Origin: Chloroflexota bacterium
Lineage (GTDB): Bacteria > Chloroflexota > Limnocylindria > Limnocylindrales > CSP1-4
DNA: 64,000 nucleotides
Assembly (NCBI GenBank): GCA_021783095.1
Contig: JAJXUG010000020.1
Span: 1 to 64,000 of the forward strand
Reading direction: 5' to 3'
The notes beneath the pieces are model-generated. The model searched no databases. It was not told the DNA's origin and saw nothing but the letters and a program-made list of their open reading frames with translations. The position numbers were made by a program, and so were the translations under genes. Positions within the stretch are counted from its first letter, which is position 1. Each line of letters opens with the position of its first letter. Shown here piece by piece: positions 43,422 through 51,543 of this stretch.

Positions 43422-44300
43422 GTGGGCGGGCGTCCGGCCTCGGCGGCGGGGGGCACGCTCTACGTCGTCGCGACCCCGATCGGGAACCTAGGCGACGTCA
43501 CGCTCCGGGCGCTGGAGGTCCTGCGGGCCGTCCCGCTGATCGCCGCCGAGGACACGCGGATCACGCGCCGCCTCCTCGGCCGCTACGAGATCCCGACCCG
43601 CGCCGTGTCGTACCACGCGCAGAGCGGCCCGCCTCGTGAGCGCGAGCTGCTCGAGCACCTCGCCGGCGGCGCGGACCTCGCGCTTGTGACCGACGCCGGC
43701 ACGCCGGTCGTGTCCGACCCGGGTGAGGGCTTGGTGGCGGCGTGGGGGGCGTCCGGCGGCTCGGTCGTCGCGATCCCGGGCGCCTCGTCGGTGCTCGCGG
43801 CCATCGCCTCGTCGGGCGTGGCCGGGCCGCGCTGGTCGTTCGAGGGGTTCCTGCCGCGCTCTGGCCGTGACCGCAAGGAGCGCCTCGCCGCGATCGCCGC
43901 CGACGAGCGGGGGAGCGTGGTGTTCGAGGCGCCGGGCCGCACCGCCGCCACGCTGCGCGACCTCGCGGCTGCCTGCGGCGGCGACCGCCCCGGCGCCGTG
44001 TGCCGCGAGCTCACCAAGCTCCACGAGCAGGTCCTCCGCGGTCCCCTCGGTGAACTGGCCGCGCGGGTCGCCGACGGCACGATCCCCGCCCGCGGTGAGG
44101 TGGTCATCGTTGTGGGCTGGGGCAGGGGAAGGGCCGCCGCGAGTGCCGCGGACCCGGCTTCGGCCCTCGAAGCGGCCCGCGCCGAGGTGGAGCGTCTCGT
44201 GGCCGACGGCGTGGCGCGCGGCGACGCCGCCAAGCGCGTGGCAGGGACGTCCGGCCTCCCGCGCCGCGCCCTGTACGGCGGGCCGCGAACCTCGACGTGA
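43422..44300 (+). CDS. rsmI: 16S rRNA (cytidine(1402)-2'-O)-methyltransferase RsmI
   Basis: This 292-residue tetrapyrrole-methylase-fold enzyme 2'-O-methylates C1402, the same nucleotide that RsmH modifies. Signatures are LYVVATPIGNLGDVTLRAL, IAAEDTRITRRLL, LVTDAGTPVVSDPGEGLV, VAIPGASSVLAAIASSG and FEGFLPRSGRDRKERL. VVFEAPGRTAATL and CRELTKLHEQVLRG follow. The C-terminal helical tail (AEVERLVADGVARGDAAKRVA) is also usual. GTG 43422 lies 2 nt after the nadE stop. It is the last gene of this small operon. Confidence 0.93.
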   Translation: MGGRPASAAGGTLYVVATPIGNLGDVTLRALEVLRAVPLIAAEDTRITRRLLGRYEIPTRAVSYHAQSGPPRERELLEHLAGGADLALVTDAGTPVVSDPGEGLVAAWGASGGSVVAIPGASSVLAAIASSGVAGPRWSFEGFLPRSGRDRKERLAAIAADERGSVVFEAPGRTAATLRDLAAACGGDRPGAVCRELTKLHEQVLRGPLGELAARVADGTIPARGEVVIVVGWGRGRAAASAADPASALEAARAEVERLVADGVARGDAAKRVAGTSGLPRRALYGGPRTST

Positions 44301-44439
44301 CGCCTGGAGCAGCGGTCCGCCGAGCACCAGTCACGGGACGGCGGCCGTTTTGCTGGCGTTGGGGGAGAACCCCGCCACCGACGGCTGCGAGGACGGGAGC
44401 GGTGTGACCATCGGACGTCAGCAGAACCCGCTCCCGGGC

Positions 44440-44468
44440 TTGACTTTCGCCAGGGGCCGTCGCATCCT
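44440..44468 (+). promoter_or_regulatory. Putative promoter of the amylase gene
   Basis: TTGACT (44440-44445) with CATCCT (44463-44468) at 17-bp spacing is a plausible but weak pair. The start would be near 44475, just before the palindrome at 44487. The rest of the 368-nt gap 44301-44668 shows nothing else clear. Confidence 0.4.
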
Positions 44469-44486
44469 TCGCGTCGAACGGCCAGC

Positions 44487-44498
44487 TAAACCGGTTTA
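44487..44498. promoter_or_regulatory. LacI-family-like operator
   Basis: TAAACCGGTTTA is a perfect 12-bp palindrome with a central CG. This is the usual form of LacI/MalR-family operators (AAACCGGTTT core). It is AT-rich against a GC-rich background and stands upstream of an alpha-glucan-degrading enzyme gene, so sugar-responsive repression is likely. The repressor gene is not in the window. Confidence 0.65.
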
Positions 44499-44668
44499 CA
44501 CGACGGGCTGAGGAGAGCGCCGACGCCGAACAGTCGGCTCGGCCAGGTTGGCCCCGTCGCGACCGGCGCAGCCGCCCGCTGTGTCCGCCAACTCCCGGGG
44601 GCCACCACCGCCGGGCGCTGCGGACAACCGAATCGCGCCCTGGTCTCGCCCACCCCGGAGGTGCCCTG

Positions 44669-47600
44669 GTGTTCTTCCCGTCGCCGCGCCCGGCCGCATC
44701 GCCACGCCGCAGGATTCTGTTCGTGGCGACCATTGCCCTGTTTCTCGGGTCGCTGCTGCCGGCCCCGTCGGCGCTCACGGGGCCGCTCGCTCCATCGGTC
44801 GTCCGCGGGTCGACCACATCGGTCGCCCTCGTCGGCAACCTCCAGACAGCGCTCGGCTGTTCCGGGGACTGGGCACCGGCCTGCACGGAGACGGCGCTCA
44901 CCGCCGGCCCCAACGGCGTCTGGTCCGGCACCTTCAGCGTCCCTGCCGGCGACTGGCAGTGGAAGGTCGCGCTCAACGGCACCTGGGATGAGTCCTACGG
45001 CGCCGACAGCGTCAGCGGCGGGGCCAACATCGTCCTCAGCCTCAACGCCCGCACAAGCGTCAAGTTCTACTTCGACGACAAGACCAAGTGGCTGGCCGAC
45101 AGCGCCGGCAGTGCGGGCTACGTGATCGCGACGGTCCCCGGCAGCTTCGACTCAGAGGTCGGCTGCCCGGGCGACTGGGACCCCGGCTGCCTCGCGACCC
45201 TGATGAGCGACAAGGACAACAACGGGACCTACACGTACTCGACCACGGGCATCCCGGCCGGCAACTACGAGGCGAAGATCGCGATCGGCGAATCGTGGAA
45301 GGAGAACTACGGCCAGGACGGTGTCCCCGGCGGCGCGAACCTCGCGTTCACGGTCCCGGGCGCCGGCTACACGGTGACGTTCAGCTACAACGCGAGCACG
45401 CACGTCCCGTCGATCTCGGTCCAGAGCGGCGCGCCGAGCCACGACAACAACATCGAGTGGGCCGGCCTCGGGCACGACAGCCAGGACCTCGTCTACCGCG
45501 AGCCCTTCGGCGCCGTCAATCCCGGGACGCAGGTCAAGCTCCGGTTCCGCACGTTCCACGACGACGTGACCGGCGTGAAGGTCCGCTTCTACGACACGGC
45601 GACCAGCCGCGAGTCGATCAAGAAGATGAGCCTCGAGGCTTCGAACACGACCTGCTTCGACACGAAGCTCGAACAGCACGCCAACTGCGACTGGTGGGTC
45701 GCCACCGTCACCCCGACCCAGCTCACGACCCTCTACTACCGCTTCATCGTCCAGGACGGCACCGCGACCGCGTATTACGCGGATGACAAGTACATGAACG
45801 GCGGCTGGGGCCAGGCCACCTCGTCGATGGTCGACAACAGCTACGACATCACGGTCTACGACCCAGCCTTCAAGCCGATCCCCTGGATGCAGAACGCGGT
45901 CATCTACCAGATCTTCCCAGACCGCTTCGCCAATGGCCGCAAGGACAACGCGGCAAGCACCGCCGATCCGCGCTACGGGTACCCGCCGTCGGCGACGGAC
46001 CAGATCACGACCCCGTCGTGGACCACGCTTCCCGAGGGTGGCTGCGCAAGCTATGTCAACCCCGCGACCCCGTGCACCACCTCGTCGCGCGGCCGTGACT
46101 ACTACGGGGGCGACCTCAAGGGCATCGACCAGCACCTCGGCTACCTGCAGGGGCTCGGGGTCACGGTCCTGTACCTGAACCCGATCTTCTCTGCGGCGTC
46201 CAACCACGGCTACGACACGCGCGACTACCTCAAGATCGACCCGCGCTTCGGGACCCAGCGGGACTGGGACAACCTCCAGAAGCACGCGGCCCAGCGCGGC
46301 ATGCGCATCATCCTCGACGGCGTGTTCAACCACGTGTCTTCGGACAGCCCGTACTTCGACCGGTACGGCCACTTCGCCGCGGTCGGCGCGTGTGAGAGCG
46401 TGAACTCCCCATATCGCAGCTGGTTCACGTTCACCGCACTGGCCAATGGACCCTGCGCCGGGCCGTCGGGGCCGCACAGGATGACCTACAACGCGTGGTT
46501 CGGGTTCGATTCGCTGCCGGTCCTCAACAAGGCGGCTCCCGACGTCCAGTCGCTCGTCTACGCCGGTTCGAACAGCGTGGCCAGGACTTGGCTCCGCGCC
46601 GGCGCCTCGGGCTGGCGCTTGGACGTCATGAACGACGGCTCGTTCCCGGCCGGGTTCTGGACCTCCTTCCGGGCCGCGGTCAAGGCGACCAAGCCGGACG
46701 CCCCGATCATCGGGGAGCTGTGGAAGAAGTCCGACGTCCTGCCGATGGTCCACGGCGACACGGCCGACACCACCATGGACTATCGCTTCCGCGATGCCAT
46801 GCTCGGCTTCTTCGGCACCGTGGACAACAAGGGGTTCCCCGACGACGGCGAGAGCAACCAGCCGCCCAGCCTGCTTGCGACCCAGCTCATGTCGCTCCGC
46901 GAGGACTACCCGGACGCGACCTACTACACGCTCATGAACCTGCTCGATTCGCACGACACCGAGCGGATCCTGTGGTCCCTGACCCCGGGCCAGGCCAATC
47001 CCACCGCCCGCGAGAAGAACGCTGCCAACGTCGCCGTGGGCAAGCAGCTGCTCGAGCTCACGACGCTCGTCCAGATGACCGTTCCCGGCGCCCCGACCAT
47101 CTACTACGGCGACGAGGTCGGGATGACGGGCGCGACCGATCCTGACGACCGCCGCTCCTTCCAGTGGAGTGGCAGCGACCCGAGCAACGGGTCCGCGCCC
47201 GCCGGCGACCTTGGCCTCCTGGCCTGGTACCAGCGGCTCACGGGCCTGCGCAGCGCGACGCCGGCACTCCGCGGCGGGGACCTCTCGGTGCTCCTGGCCG
47301 ACGACGCCAGCCGGACGCTGGCATACGGGCGGAGGCTGGGCGACCAGGTCGCCATCGTCACCCTGAACCGGAACCCCAGTTCATCCCAGACGCTGAAGAT
47401 CCCGCTCGGGGCCTACCTGCGCAACGGCGTGACGCTCACAGACGCCATCGGCGGCGCAACGTACACCACCGCCGGCGGCAACCTGTCGATCACGCTGCCC
47501 GCCCTCGGCGGCGCGGTGCTCGTCTCGGCCTCCGGCCAGGACCTGACCGGCCCCGCGGCTCCGAGCGGTCTCGACGCCACGGCCGGCAACTCGCAGGTCG

Positions 47601-49132
47601 GGCTCACCTGGACGGCCGCGGCCGGCGCGACCGCATACGAGGTGCTCCGCTCGCCGCTCTCCGGCGGCGGCTACGCCGCCCTCGACACCGTGACCTCGAC
47701 CAGCTACACGGACACCACGGTCACCAACGGCCAGCGCTACTTCTACGTCGTCCGCTCGCTCGACGCCAGCGGCAACGTGGGCGGCCAGTCGGCAGAGGCG
47801 TCGGCGACGCCGGCGTTCACGATCGGCTGGGCCAACGTCCAGTGGCCGCCGACCCTGTCCGTGACCTTGGGCCAGACCACCGACACCGTCTACGGCCAGG
47901 TCTGGGCCGCGGGCATCACCGACGTCAACGGCCCGACGGGCGCGATCCGGGCGGAGCTCGGGTATGGCACCGGAGCGCCGTCGTCGTTCACGGCCTGGAC
48001 GCCGTTGGTGTTCAACACGCGCTCCGGCAACAACTACGAGTACAAGGCAGCCCTCCTGCCCACGGCGGTGGGCACGTTCGCCTACAACACCCGCTACTCG
48101 ACGGACAACGGGCTCCACTGGACGTACGCCGGGCTCACCGGTCCCGACACGGCGGGCGGCGTTCTGACCGTGAACCCGAGTTCCGACACGACCCCGCCGA
48201 CGACCCCGACCAACCTGACCGTCACGGACTGGGGCGCCAGCTTCATCAGCCTCAGCTGGACGGCGGCGACGGACGACGTCGCGCTCCACGGGTACAACGT
48301 CTACCGGTCGGCCGACGGCGGGCCCTGGGCGCTGCTCGACCAGACCAACGCCACGACGACTGCTTATGACGACCTCTCGGTCGACGCCGGAGTCTCGTAC
48401 TCGTACCGGGTCACGGCCGTGGACACCTCGCTCAACGAGAGCCCGGCATCCAATACGGTCACGCAGACGGCCGAGCCCAAGATGGTCCACGTCACCTTCC
48501 GGGTGAAGGTGCCCGCAGAGACGACCGGCACCGTGTACATCAGCGGCGACCAGCCGGTGTTCGGGCCGTGGAACCCGGGCCTTGTCCCGATGACCCGCGA
48601 CGCCGGGGACCCGACGATCTGGACCTACACCACCGATCTCCTCGACGGGACGGCGGTGCAGTACAAGTTCGCGCGCGGCGCCTGGGAGCGCGTCGAGGAG
48701 TGGGGCTCAATCACGGGCACGGTGAACCGCCACGTCACGATCTCGTACGGGACGACCGGCACGCAGCTCGTGGACGACACGTCAACCGACTGGGCCGGCC
48801 CGGGCGTGGACGACGACAAGGCCGTCCAGTACTGGCGCGACCCGCTGGTGAAGGGCGTGACGGGCACGGCATCCTCGGTCGCGGTGGCTTTCGAGCGCGC
48901 CGTTTTGCCGACGGGCGCGGACTACTCGACCTCGGTCGTGGTGACTGCCGCTGGATCGCCCGTCGCCGGATCTGTGGCACCGACGGCCGGGTCGACAGCC
49001 TCTCTGACGTGGACGCCATCCACGCCCCTGCCGAGCGGGACCTACACGGTCGCCGTGCAGAACGTCCGCTCCGACGTGAGTGACTCCGTTCCCATCCAGG
49101 CCACCTTCACCATGACGTTCACGCTGCCGTAG
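44669..49132 (+). CDS. Secreted multidomain GH13 amylase/pullulanase-like enzyme
   Basis: This 1487-residue secreted glucan hydrolase has a signal peptide at about 1-35. Two tandem X25-type modules follow (about 48-140 and 150-245, each with GCxGDWxPxC), then a CBM34-like domain (257-400). The GH13 barrel is at about 405-860. Its nucleophile is D652 in GWRLDVMND, acid/base E683 in IIGELWKK and third acid D763 in LLDSHDTERI, with ILDGVFNHVSSDS as conserved region I. A beta domain follows, then FN3 (963-1045), a beta module (1050-1170) and FN3 (1174-1265). A CBM20-type starch-binding domain (1270-1390) and an Ig-like C-terminal domain end the protein. Exact bond specificity is open. GGAGG precedes GTG 44669. 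Confidence 0.9.
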   Translation: MFFPSPRPAASPRRRILFVATIALFLGSLLPAPSALTGPLAPSVVRGSTTSVALVGNLQTALGCSGDWAPACTETALTAGPNGVWSGTFSVPAGDWQWKVALNGTWDESYGADSVSGGANIVLSLNARTSVKFYFDDKTKWLADSAGSAGYVIATVPGSFDSEVGCPGDWDPGCLATLMSDKDNNGTYTYSTTGIPAGNYEAKIAIGESWKENYGQDGVPGGANLAFTVPGAGYTVTFSYNASTHVPSISVQSGAPSHDNNIEWAGLGHDSQDLVYREPFGAVNPGTQVKLRFRTFHDDVTGVKVRFYDTATSRESIKKMSLEASNTTCFDTKLEQHANCDWWVATVTPTQLTTLYYRFIVQDGTATAYYADDKYMNGGWGQATSSMVDNSYDITVYDPAFKPIPWMQNAVIYQIFPDRFANGRKDNAASTADPRYGYPPSATDQITTPSWTTLPEGGCASYVNPATPCTTSSRGRDYYGGDLKGIDQHLGYLQGLGVTVLYLNPIFSAASNHGYDTRDYLKIDPRFGTQRDWDNLQKHAAQRGMRIILDGVFNHVSSDSPYFDRYGHFAAVGACESVNSPYRSWFTFTALANGPCAGPSGPHRMTYNAWFGFDSLPVLNKAAPDVQSLVYAGSNSVARTWLRAGASGWRLDVMNDGSFPAGFWTSFRAAVKATKPDAPIIGELWKKSDVLPMVHGDTADTTMDYRFRDAMLGFFGTVDNKGFPDDGESNQPPSLLATQLMSLREDYPDATYYTLMNLLDSHDTERILWSLTPGQANPTAREKNAANVAVGKQLLELTTLVQMTVPGAPTIYYGDEVGMTGATDPDDRRSFQWSGSDPSNGSAPAGDLGLLAWYQRLTGLRSATPALRGGDLSVLLADDASRTLAYGRRLGDQVAIVTLNRNPSSSQTLKIPLGAYLRNGVTLTDAIGGATYTTAGGNLSITLPALGGAVLVSASGQDLTGPAAPSGLDATAGNSQVGLTWTAAAGATAYEVLRSPLSGGGYAALDTVTSTSYTDTTVTNGQRYFYVVRSLDASGNVGGQSAEASATPAFTIGWANVQWPPTLSVTLGQTTDTVYGQVWAAGITDVNGPTGAIRAELGYGTGAPSSFTAWTPLVFNTRSGNNYEYKAALLPTAVGTFAYNTRYSTDNGLHWTYAGLTGPDTAGGVLTVNPSSDTTPPTTPTNLTVTDWGASFISLSWTAATDDVALHGYNVYRSADGGPWALLDQTNATTTAYDDLSVDAGVSYSYRVTAVDTSLNESPASNTVTQTAEPKMVHVTFRVKVPAETTGTVYISGDQPVFGPWNPGLVPMTRDAGDPTIWTYTTDLLDGTAVQYKFARGAWERVEEWGSITGTVNRHVTISYGTTGTQLVDDTSTDWAGPGVDDDKAVQYWRDPLVKGVTGTASSVAVAFERAVLPTGADYSTSVVVTAAGSPVAGSVAPTAGSTASLTWTPSTPLPSGTYTVAVQNVRSDVSDSVPIQATFTMTFTLP

Positions 49133-49160
49133 CGCCGCTCCGACGTTCAGGCCGCGCACA

Positions 49161-49186
49161 GGCGCCGTCCCGCTCGGGGCGGCGCC
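49161..49186. terminator. Hairpin between convergent amylase and ssb genes
   Basis: GGCGCCGTCCC (49161-49171) pairs with GGGGCGGCGCC (49176-49186) over 11 bp with one G-U pair and a 4-nt loop. GTCGTTTCT follows on the plus strand. It lies 29 nt after the amylase stop and 76 nt after the ssb stop, so it may act on both. Confidence 0.5.
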
Positions 49187-49261
49187 GTCGTTTCTGCCGC
49201 GAGGCTTCGGCGGCGGCGCGGAGGGGGGAGGACCGCACCGCCGCCGGGGTGAAGGCGAGCG

Positions 49262-49753
49262 TCAGGCCGCGACGGCCTCGTCGAGCAGTTCGTCCTCCTC
49301 GTCCTCGTCGTCGGCCGGCTCGGCGGGCCCGGCGGGGACGAACGACTCCGCGGCAGGCTCGAGCGGATCCGGCTCGATCCCCGCAGCGAGCGCCTGCGCC
49401 TCGAGCGAGGCAGCCGCGGCTTCGGCCGAGTAGTCGCGGCGCCGACGCCCGGCCAGCATCTCGACGTGGTTGGCGACGATCTCCGTGCGCCAGTGGCGCT
49501 GGTTCTGGGCGTCGTCCCACGAACGGGTTTGGAGCCGCCCCTCGATGCCGACCTGCTGCCCCTTGCCGAGGTACTTGCCGCAGGTTTCGGCCAAGCGCCC
49601 CCATGCCACGATGTCGTGGAACTCGCTCTTCTCCTTGCCGCCCCCGATGTACTCGTGGGTGGCGACGGCGAACTGGACGACCACCTTGCCGGCAGCCGTC
49701 GTGCGCATCTCCGGCTCGCGCGTGAGCCGCCCGGTGAGGAGGACCCTGTTCAT
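49262..49753 (-). CDS. ssb: Single-stranded DNA-binding protein
   Basis: This 163-residue protein starts at MNRVLLTGRL and has one OB fold: LTREPEMRTTAAGKVVVQFA, FHDIVAWGRLAETCGKYLGK, GRLQTRSWDDAQNQRHWRTE and IVANHVEMLAGRR. The linker is Ala/Glu-rich. The end is acidic (PADDEDEEDELLDEAVAA) but lacks the DDDxPF tip that recruits partner proteins, so partner contacts may differ. A -10-like TAGGGT lies 6 nt before an in-frame GTG at 49867, which could give a leaderless 201-residue form. The ATG at 49753 has GGAG upstream and is the family start. Confidence 0.9.
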   Translation of the reverse strand: MNRVLLTGRLTREPEMRTTAAGKVVVQFAVATHEYIGGGKEKSEFHDIVAWGRLAETCGKYLGKGQQVGIEGRLQTRSWDDAQNQRHWRTEIVANHVEMLAGRRRRDYSAEAAAASLEAQALAAGIEPDPLEPAAESFVPAGPAEPADDEDEEDELLDEAVAA

Positions 49754-50002
49754 CGGTCCGTGTCTCCTGTGCTGCATGCGGCGGGCGTCGACATCCGGGG
49801 GCGGGACCCGATGCCGGTCGTGGCGGCGGGACGGACCGGCGGCTGCGCCCGACATCTCGACGGGCACGAGCGAACCCTAGCGAGGGCGCCTTAGCGGGTG
49901 CTTATGGCTGCCCTTCGGACCGTCGCCGATCGCCGGTCAGCGGTGGACGGTGGCGACCCGGACGCGATCGGTACCGCGATGCAATGTAGGCGGCGCCTCC
50001 TG

Positions 50003-50013
50003 TTTGGTATGCT
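50003..50013 (+). promoter_or_regulatory. Extended -10 promoter of the purine operon leader
   Basis: TGGTATGCT (50005-50013) joins a TGn motif to the -10 TATGCT (50008-50013). A weak -35 candidate is TGTAGG (49985-49990), 17 bp upstream. The start is expected near 50020, about 196 nt before purA. The segment 49754-50002 holds only the ssb upstream region and no gene. Confidence 0.55.
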
Positions 50014-50019
50014 CCACGC

Positions 50020-50198
50020 GTCCTCGAGGCCGAGCGGGGCCCCTGACCCGCGAAGGAGGGATGAGCATTGCTCGAGGAAGGCGCGGCGTCCGCCCCGTGA
50101 GCCGGGCGCGCACCTTCGACGCTGCGGCCTGCCGAACGCTCGGCCGGCGGACGCGGGAGACGACTATCCACCACCCCGGCGCGAACCGGGGCCTTTTT
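50020..50198 (+). ncRNA. Structured purA leader or small RNA ending in an intrinsic terminator
   Basis: About 180 nt between the promoter and a terminator are rich in complementary segments. TCCTCGAG (50021-50028) pairs perfectly with CTCGAGGA (50071-50078). Inside this, GCGGG (50034-50038) pairs with CCCGC (50047-50051). Further 3', GCGCG/CGCGC and a GCC-TGCCG / CGGCCGGC helix can form. GGCCCC near 50038-50043 could pair with GGGGCC of the terminator (50188-50193) as an antiterminator. AGGAGG (50054-50059) before TTG 50068 opens a 10-codon frame (LLEEGAASAP), a possible leader peptide. No known riboswitch consensus was recognised. Confidence 0.5.
50174..50198 (+). terminator. purA: Intrinsic terminator immediately before purA
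   Basis: CCCCGG (50174-50179), loop CGCGAA and CCGGGG (50186-50191) are followed by CC and five T (50194-50198). This is a classical rho-independent terminator, 17 nt ahead of the purA start codon. Placed between promoter and gene, it implies attenuation of the purine operon or the end of a separate small RNA. Confidence 0.75.
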
Positions 50199-50215
50199 AT
50201 GTCCGGAGGCGTGCG

Positions 50216-51523
50216 ATGCCCGCGACCGTGATCGTCGGCCTCCAGTGGGGCGACGAGGGCAAGGGAAAGACCACCGATTTCCTCGCTGAGCAGGTGGCGG
50301 TGGTTGTCCGCTACCAGGGCGGCGACAACGCGGGTCACACCGTGGTGGTGGGCGAGGAGACGGTCAAGCTCCAGCTGTGCCCGTCGGGCGTGCTCTACCC
50401 GCACATCACGTCGGTCATCGGCAACGGGGTCGTGGTCAATCCCGCCACGCTGATCCGCGAGCTCGACATGCTGATCGGCAAGGGCGTCGATGTCAGCAAG
50501 GTCCGCGTCAGCCGCTCGGCGCACGTGATCATGCCGTACCACGTGGCGCTCGACCAGGCGAACGAGCGCCGCCTCGCCGGGTCCAAGGTGGGCACGACGG
50601 GGCGCGGGATCGGCCCGGCCTACGGCGACCGCGCGTGGCGCCTCGGCCTGCGCATGGAGGACCTCGTCGTCGAGGAGCGCCTCCGCGAGCGAATCACCCG
50701 GGCCCTGCAGGACAAGAACCTGCTGCTCGAGTCGATGGGCGCCGACCGCTTCGAGGTCGAGCCGCTCGTGGCGCAGTGCCTGGCCTGGGGCGAGCGCCTC
50801 CGGCCCCACCTCGACGACACGACCTGGATCGTCCAGGACGCGCTCCGGCGCGGCGACCACGTCCTGCTCGAGGGCGCCCAGGGCGCACTGCTGGACCTCG
50901 ACCACGGCAGCTACCCGTTCGTCACCTCGTCCAACCCGGTCGCCGGCGGCGCCTGCACCGGCGGCGGGATCGGCCCGCTCCAGGTGGACGAGGTCATCGG
51001 CGTCATGAAGGCCTACGCGACCCGCGTCGGCAGCGGCCCGTTCCCGACCGAGCTGTCCGACGACATCGGCCGCGGCATCGCCGAGCGCGGCCGCGAGTTC
51101 GGCACCGTCACCGGTCGCGCCCGGCGCGTCGGCTGGTTCGACACCGTGCCGCTCCGGTACGCGGTGGCGGTCAACTCGGCATCGGCCATCGTGCTCAACA
51201 AGCTCGACATCCTGTCCGGGATCGAGACGATCAAGCTGTGCGTGGCCTACGAGATCGACGGGCAGCGCGTGGACAAGTGGCCGTCCAGCGGCGCCAGGCT
51301 CGCCAACGCCGTGCCGATCTACGAGGACTTCCCGGGCTGGGAGCAGCCGATCCACGACGTGCGCTCGCTCGCCGACCTGCCCGAGAACGCGCGGCGCTAC
51401 GTGACCGCGCTCGAGGAGCACGCGGGGGTTCCAATCGTGTTCGTCTCGGTGGGCCCGGAGCGGACCCAGACCATCGAGCGGGCGTGGCGGCCGATGCGCC
51501 ACCGTCCAGGCGCGCTGGCATAG
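50216..51523 (+). CDS. purA: Adenylosuccinate synthetase
   Basis: This 435-residue enzyme joins IMP and aspartate with GTP in the first step to AMP. The N-terminal loop VIVGLQWGDEGKGKTTDFLA includes the catalytic Asp and P-loop, and GGDNAGHTVV holds the catalytic His. Other blocks are GTTGRGIGPAYGDRAWR, LLEGAQGALLDLDHGSYPFV and RVGSGPFPTEL. GGAGG (50205-50209) lies 6 nt before ATG 50216. A terminator sits just upstream, so expression probably depends on readthrough. It leads a ten-gene purine cluster, although AMP synthesis genes often lie elsewhere. Confidence 0.95.
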   Translation: MPATVIVGLQWGDEGKGKTTDFLAEQVAVVVRYQGGDNAGHTVVVGEETVKLQLCPSGVLYPHITSVIGNGVVVNPATLIRELDMLIGKGVDVSKVRVSRSAHVIMPYHVALDQANERRLAGSKVGTTGRGIGPAYGDRAWRLGLRMEDLVVEERLRERITRALQDKNLLLESMGADRFEVEPLVAQCLAWGERLRPHLDDTTWIVQDALRRGDHVLLEGAQGALLDLDHGSYPFVTSSNPVAGGACTGGGIGPLQVDEVIGVMKAYATRVGSGPFPTELSDDIGRGIAERGREFGTVTGRARRVGWFDTVPLRYAVAVNSASAIVLNKLDILSGIETIKLCVAYEIDGQRVDKWPSSGARLANAVPIYEDFPGWEQPIHDVRSLADLPENARRYVTALEEHAGVPIVFVSVGPERTQTIERAWRPMRHRPGALA

Positions 51524-51543
51524 CGGCGGAGGGCCAGCGTCCC

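Noticed and set aside
50020-50198. Match of the purA leader to TPP, cobalamin, SAM, glycine or purine riboswitches, tmRNA, SRP RNA or RNase P RNA
   Set aside because: Hallmark segments of these families were looked for by eye and not found. Only short, non-specific similarities occur.
49898-50215. Upstream in-frame extension of purA
   Set aside because: It crosses the promoter, leader and terminator and precedes a strong ribosome binding site and the conserved PurA N-terminus at 50216.
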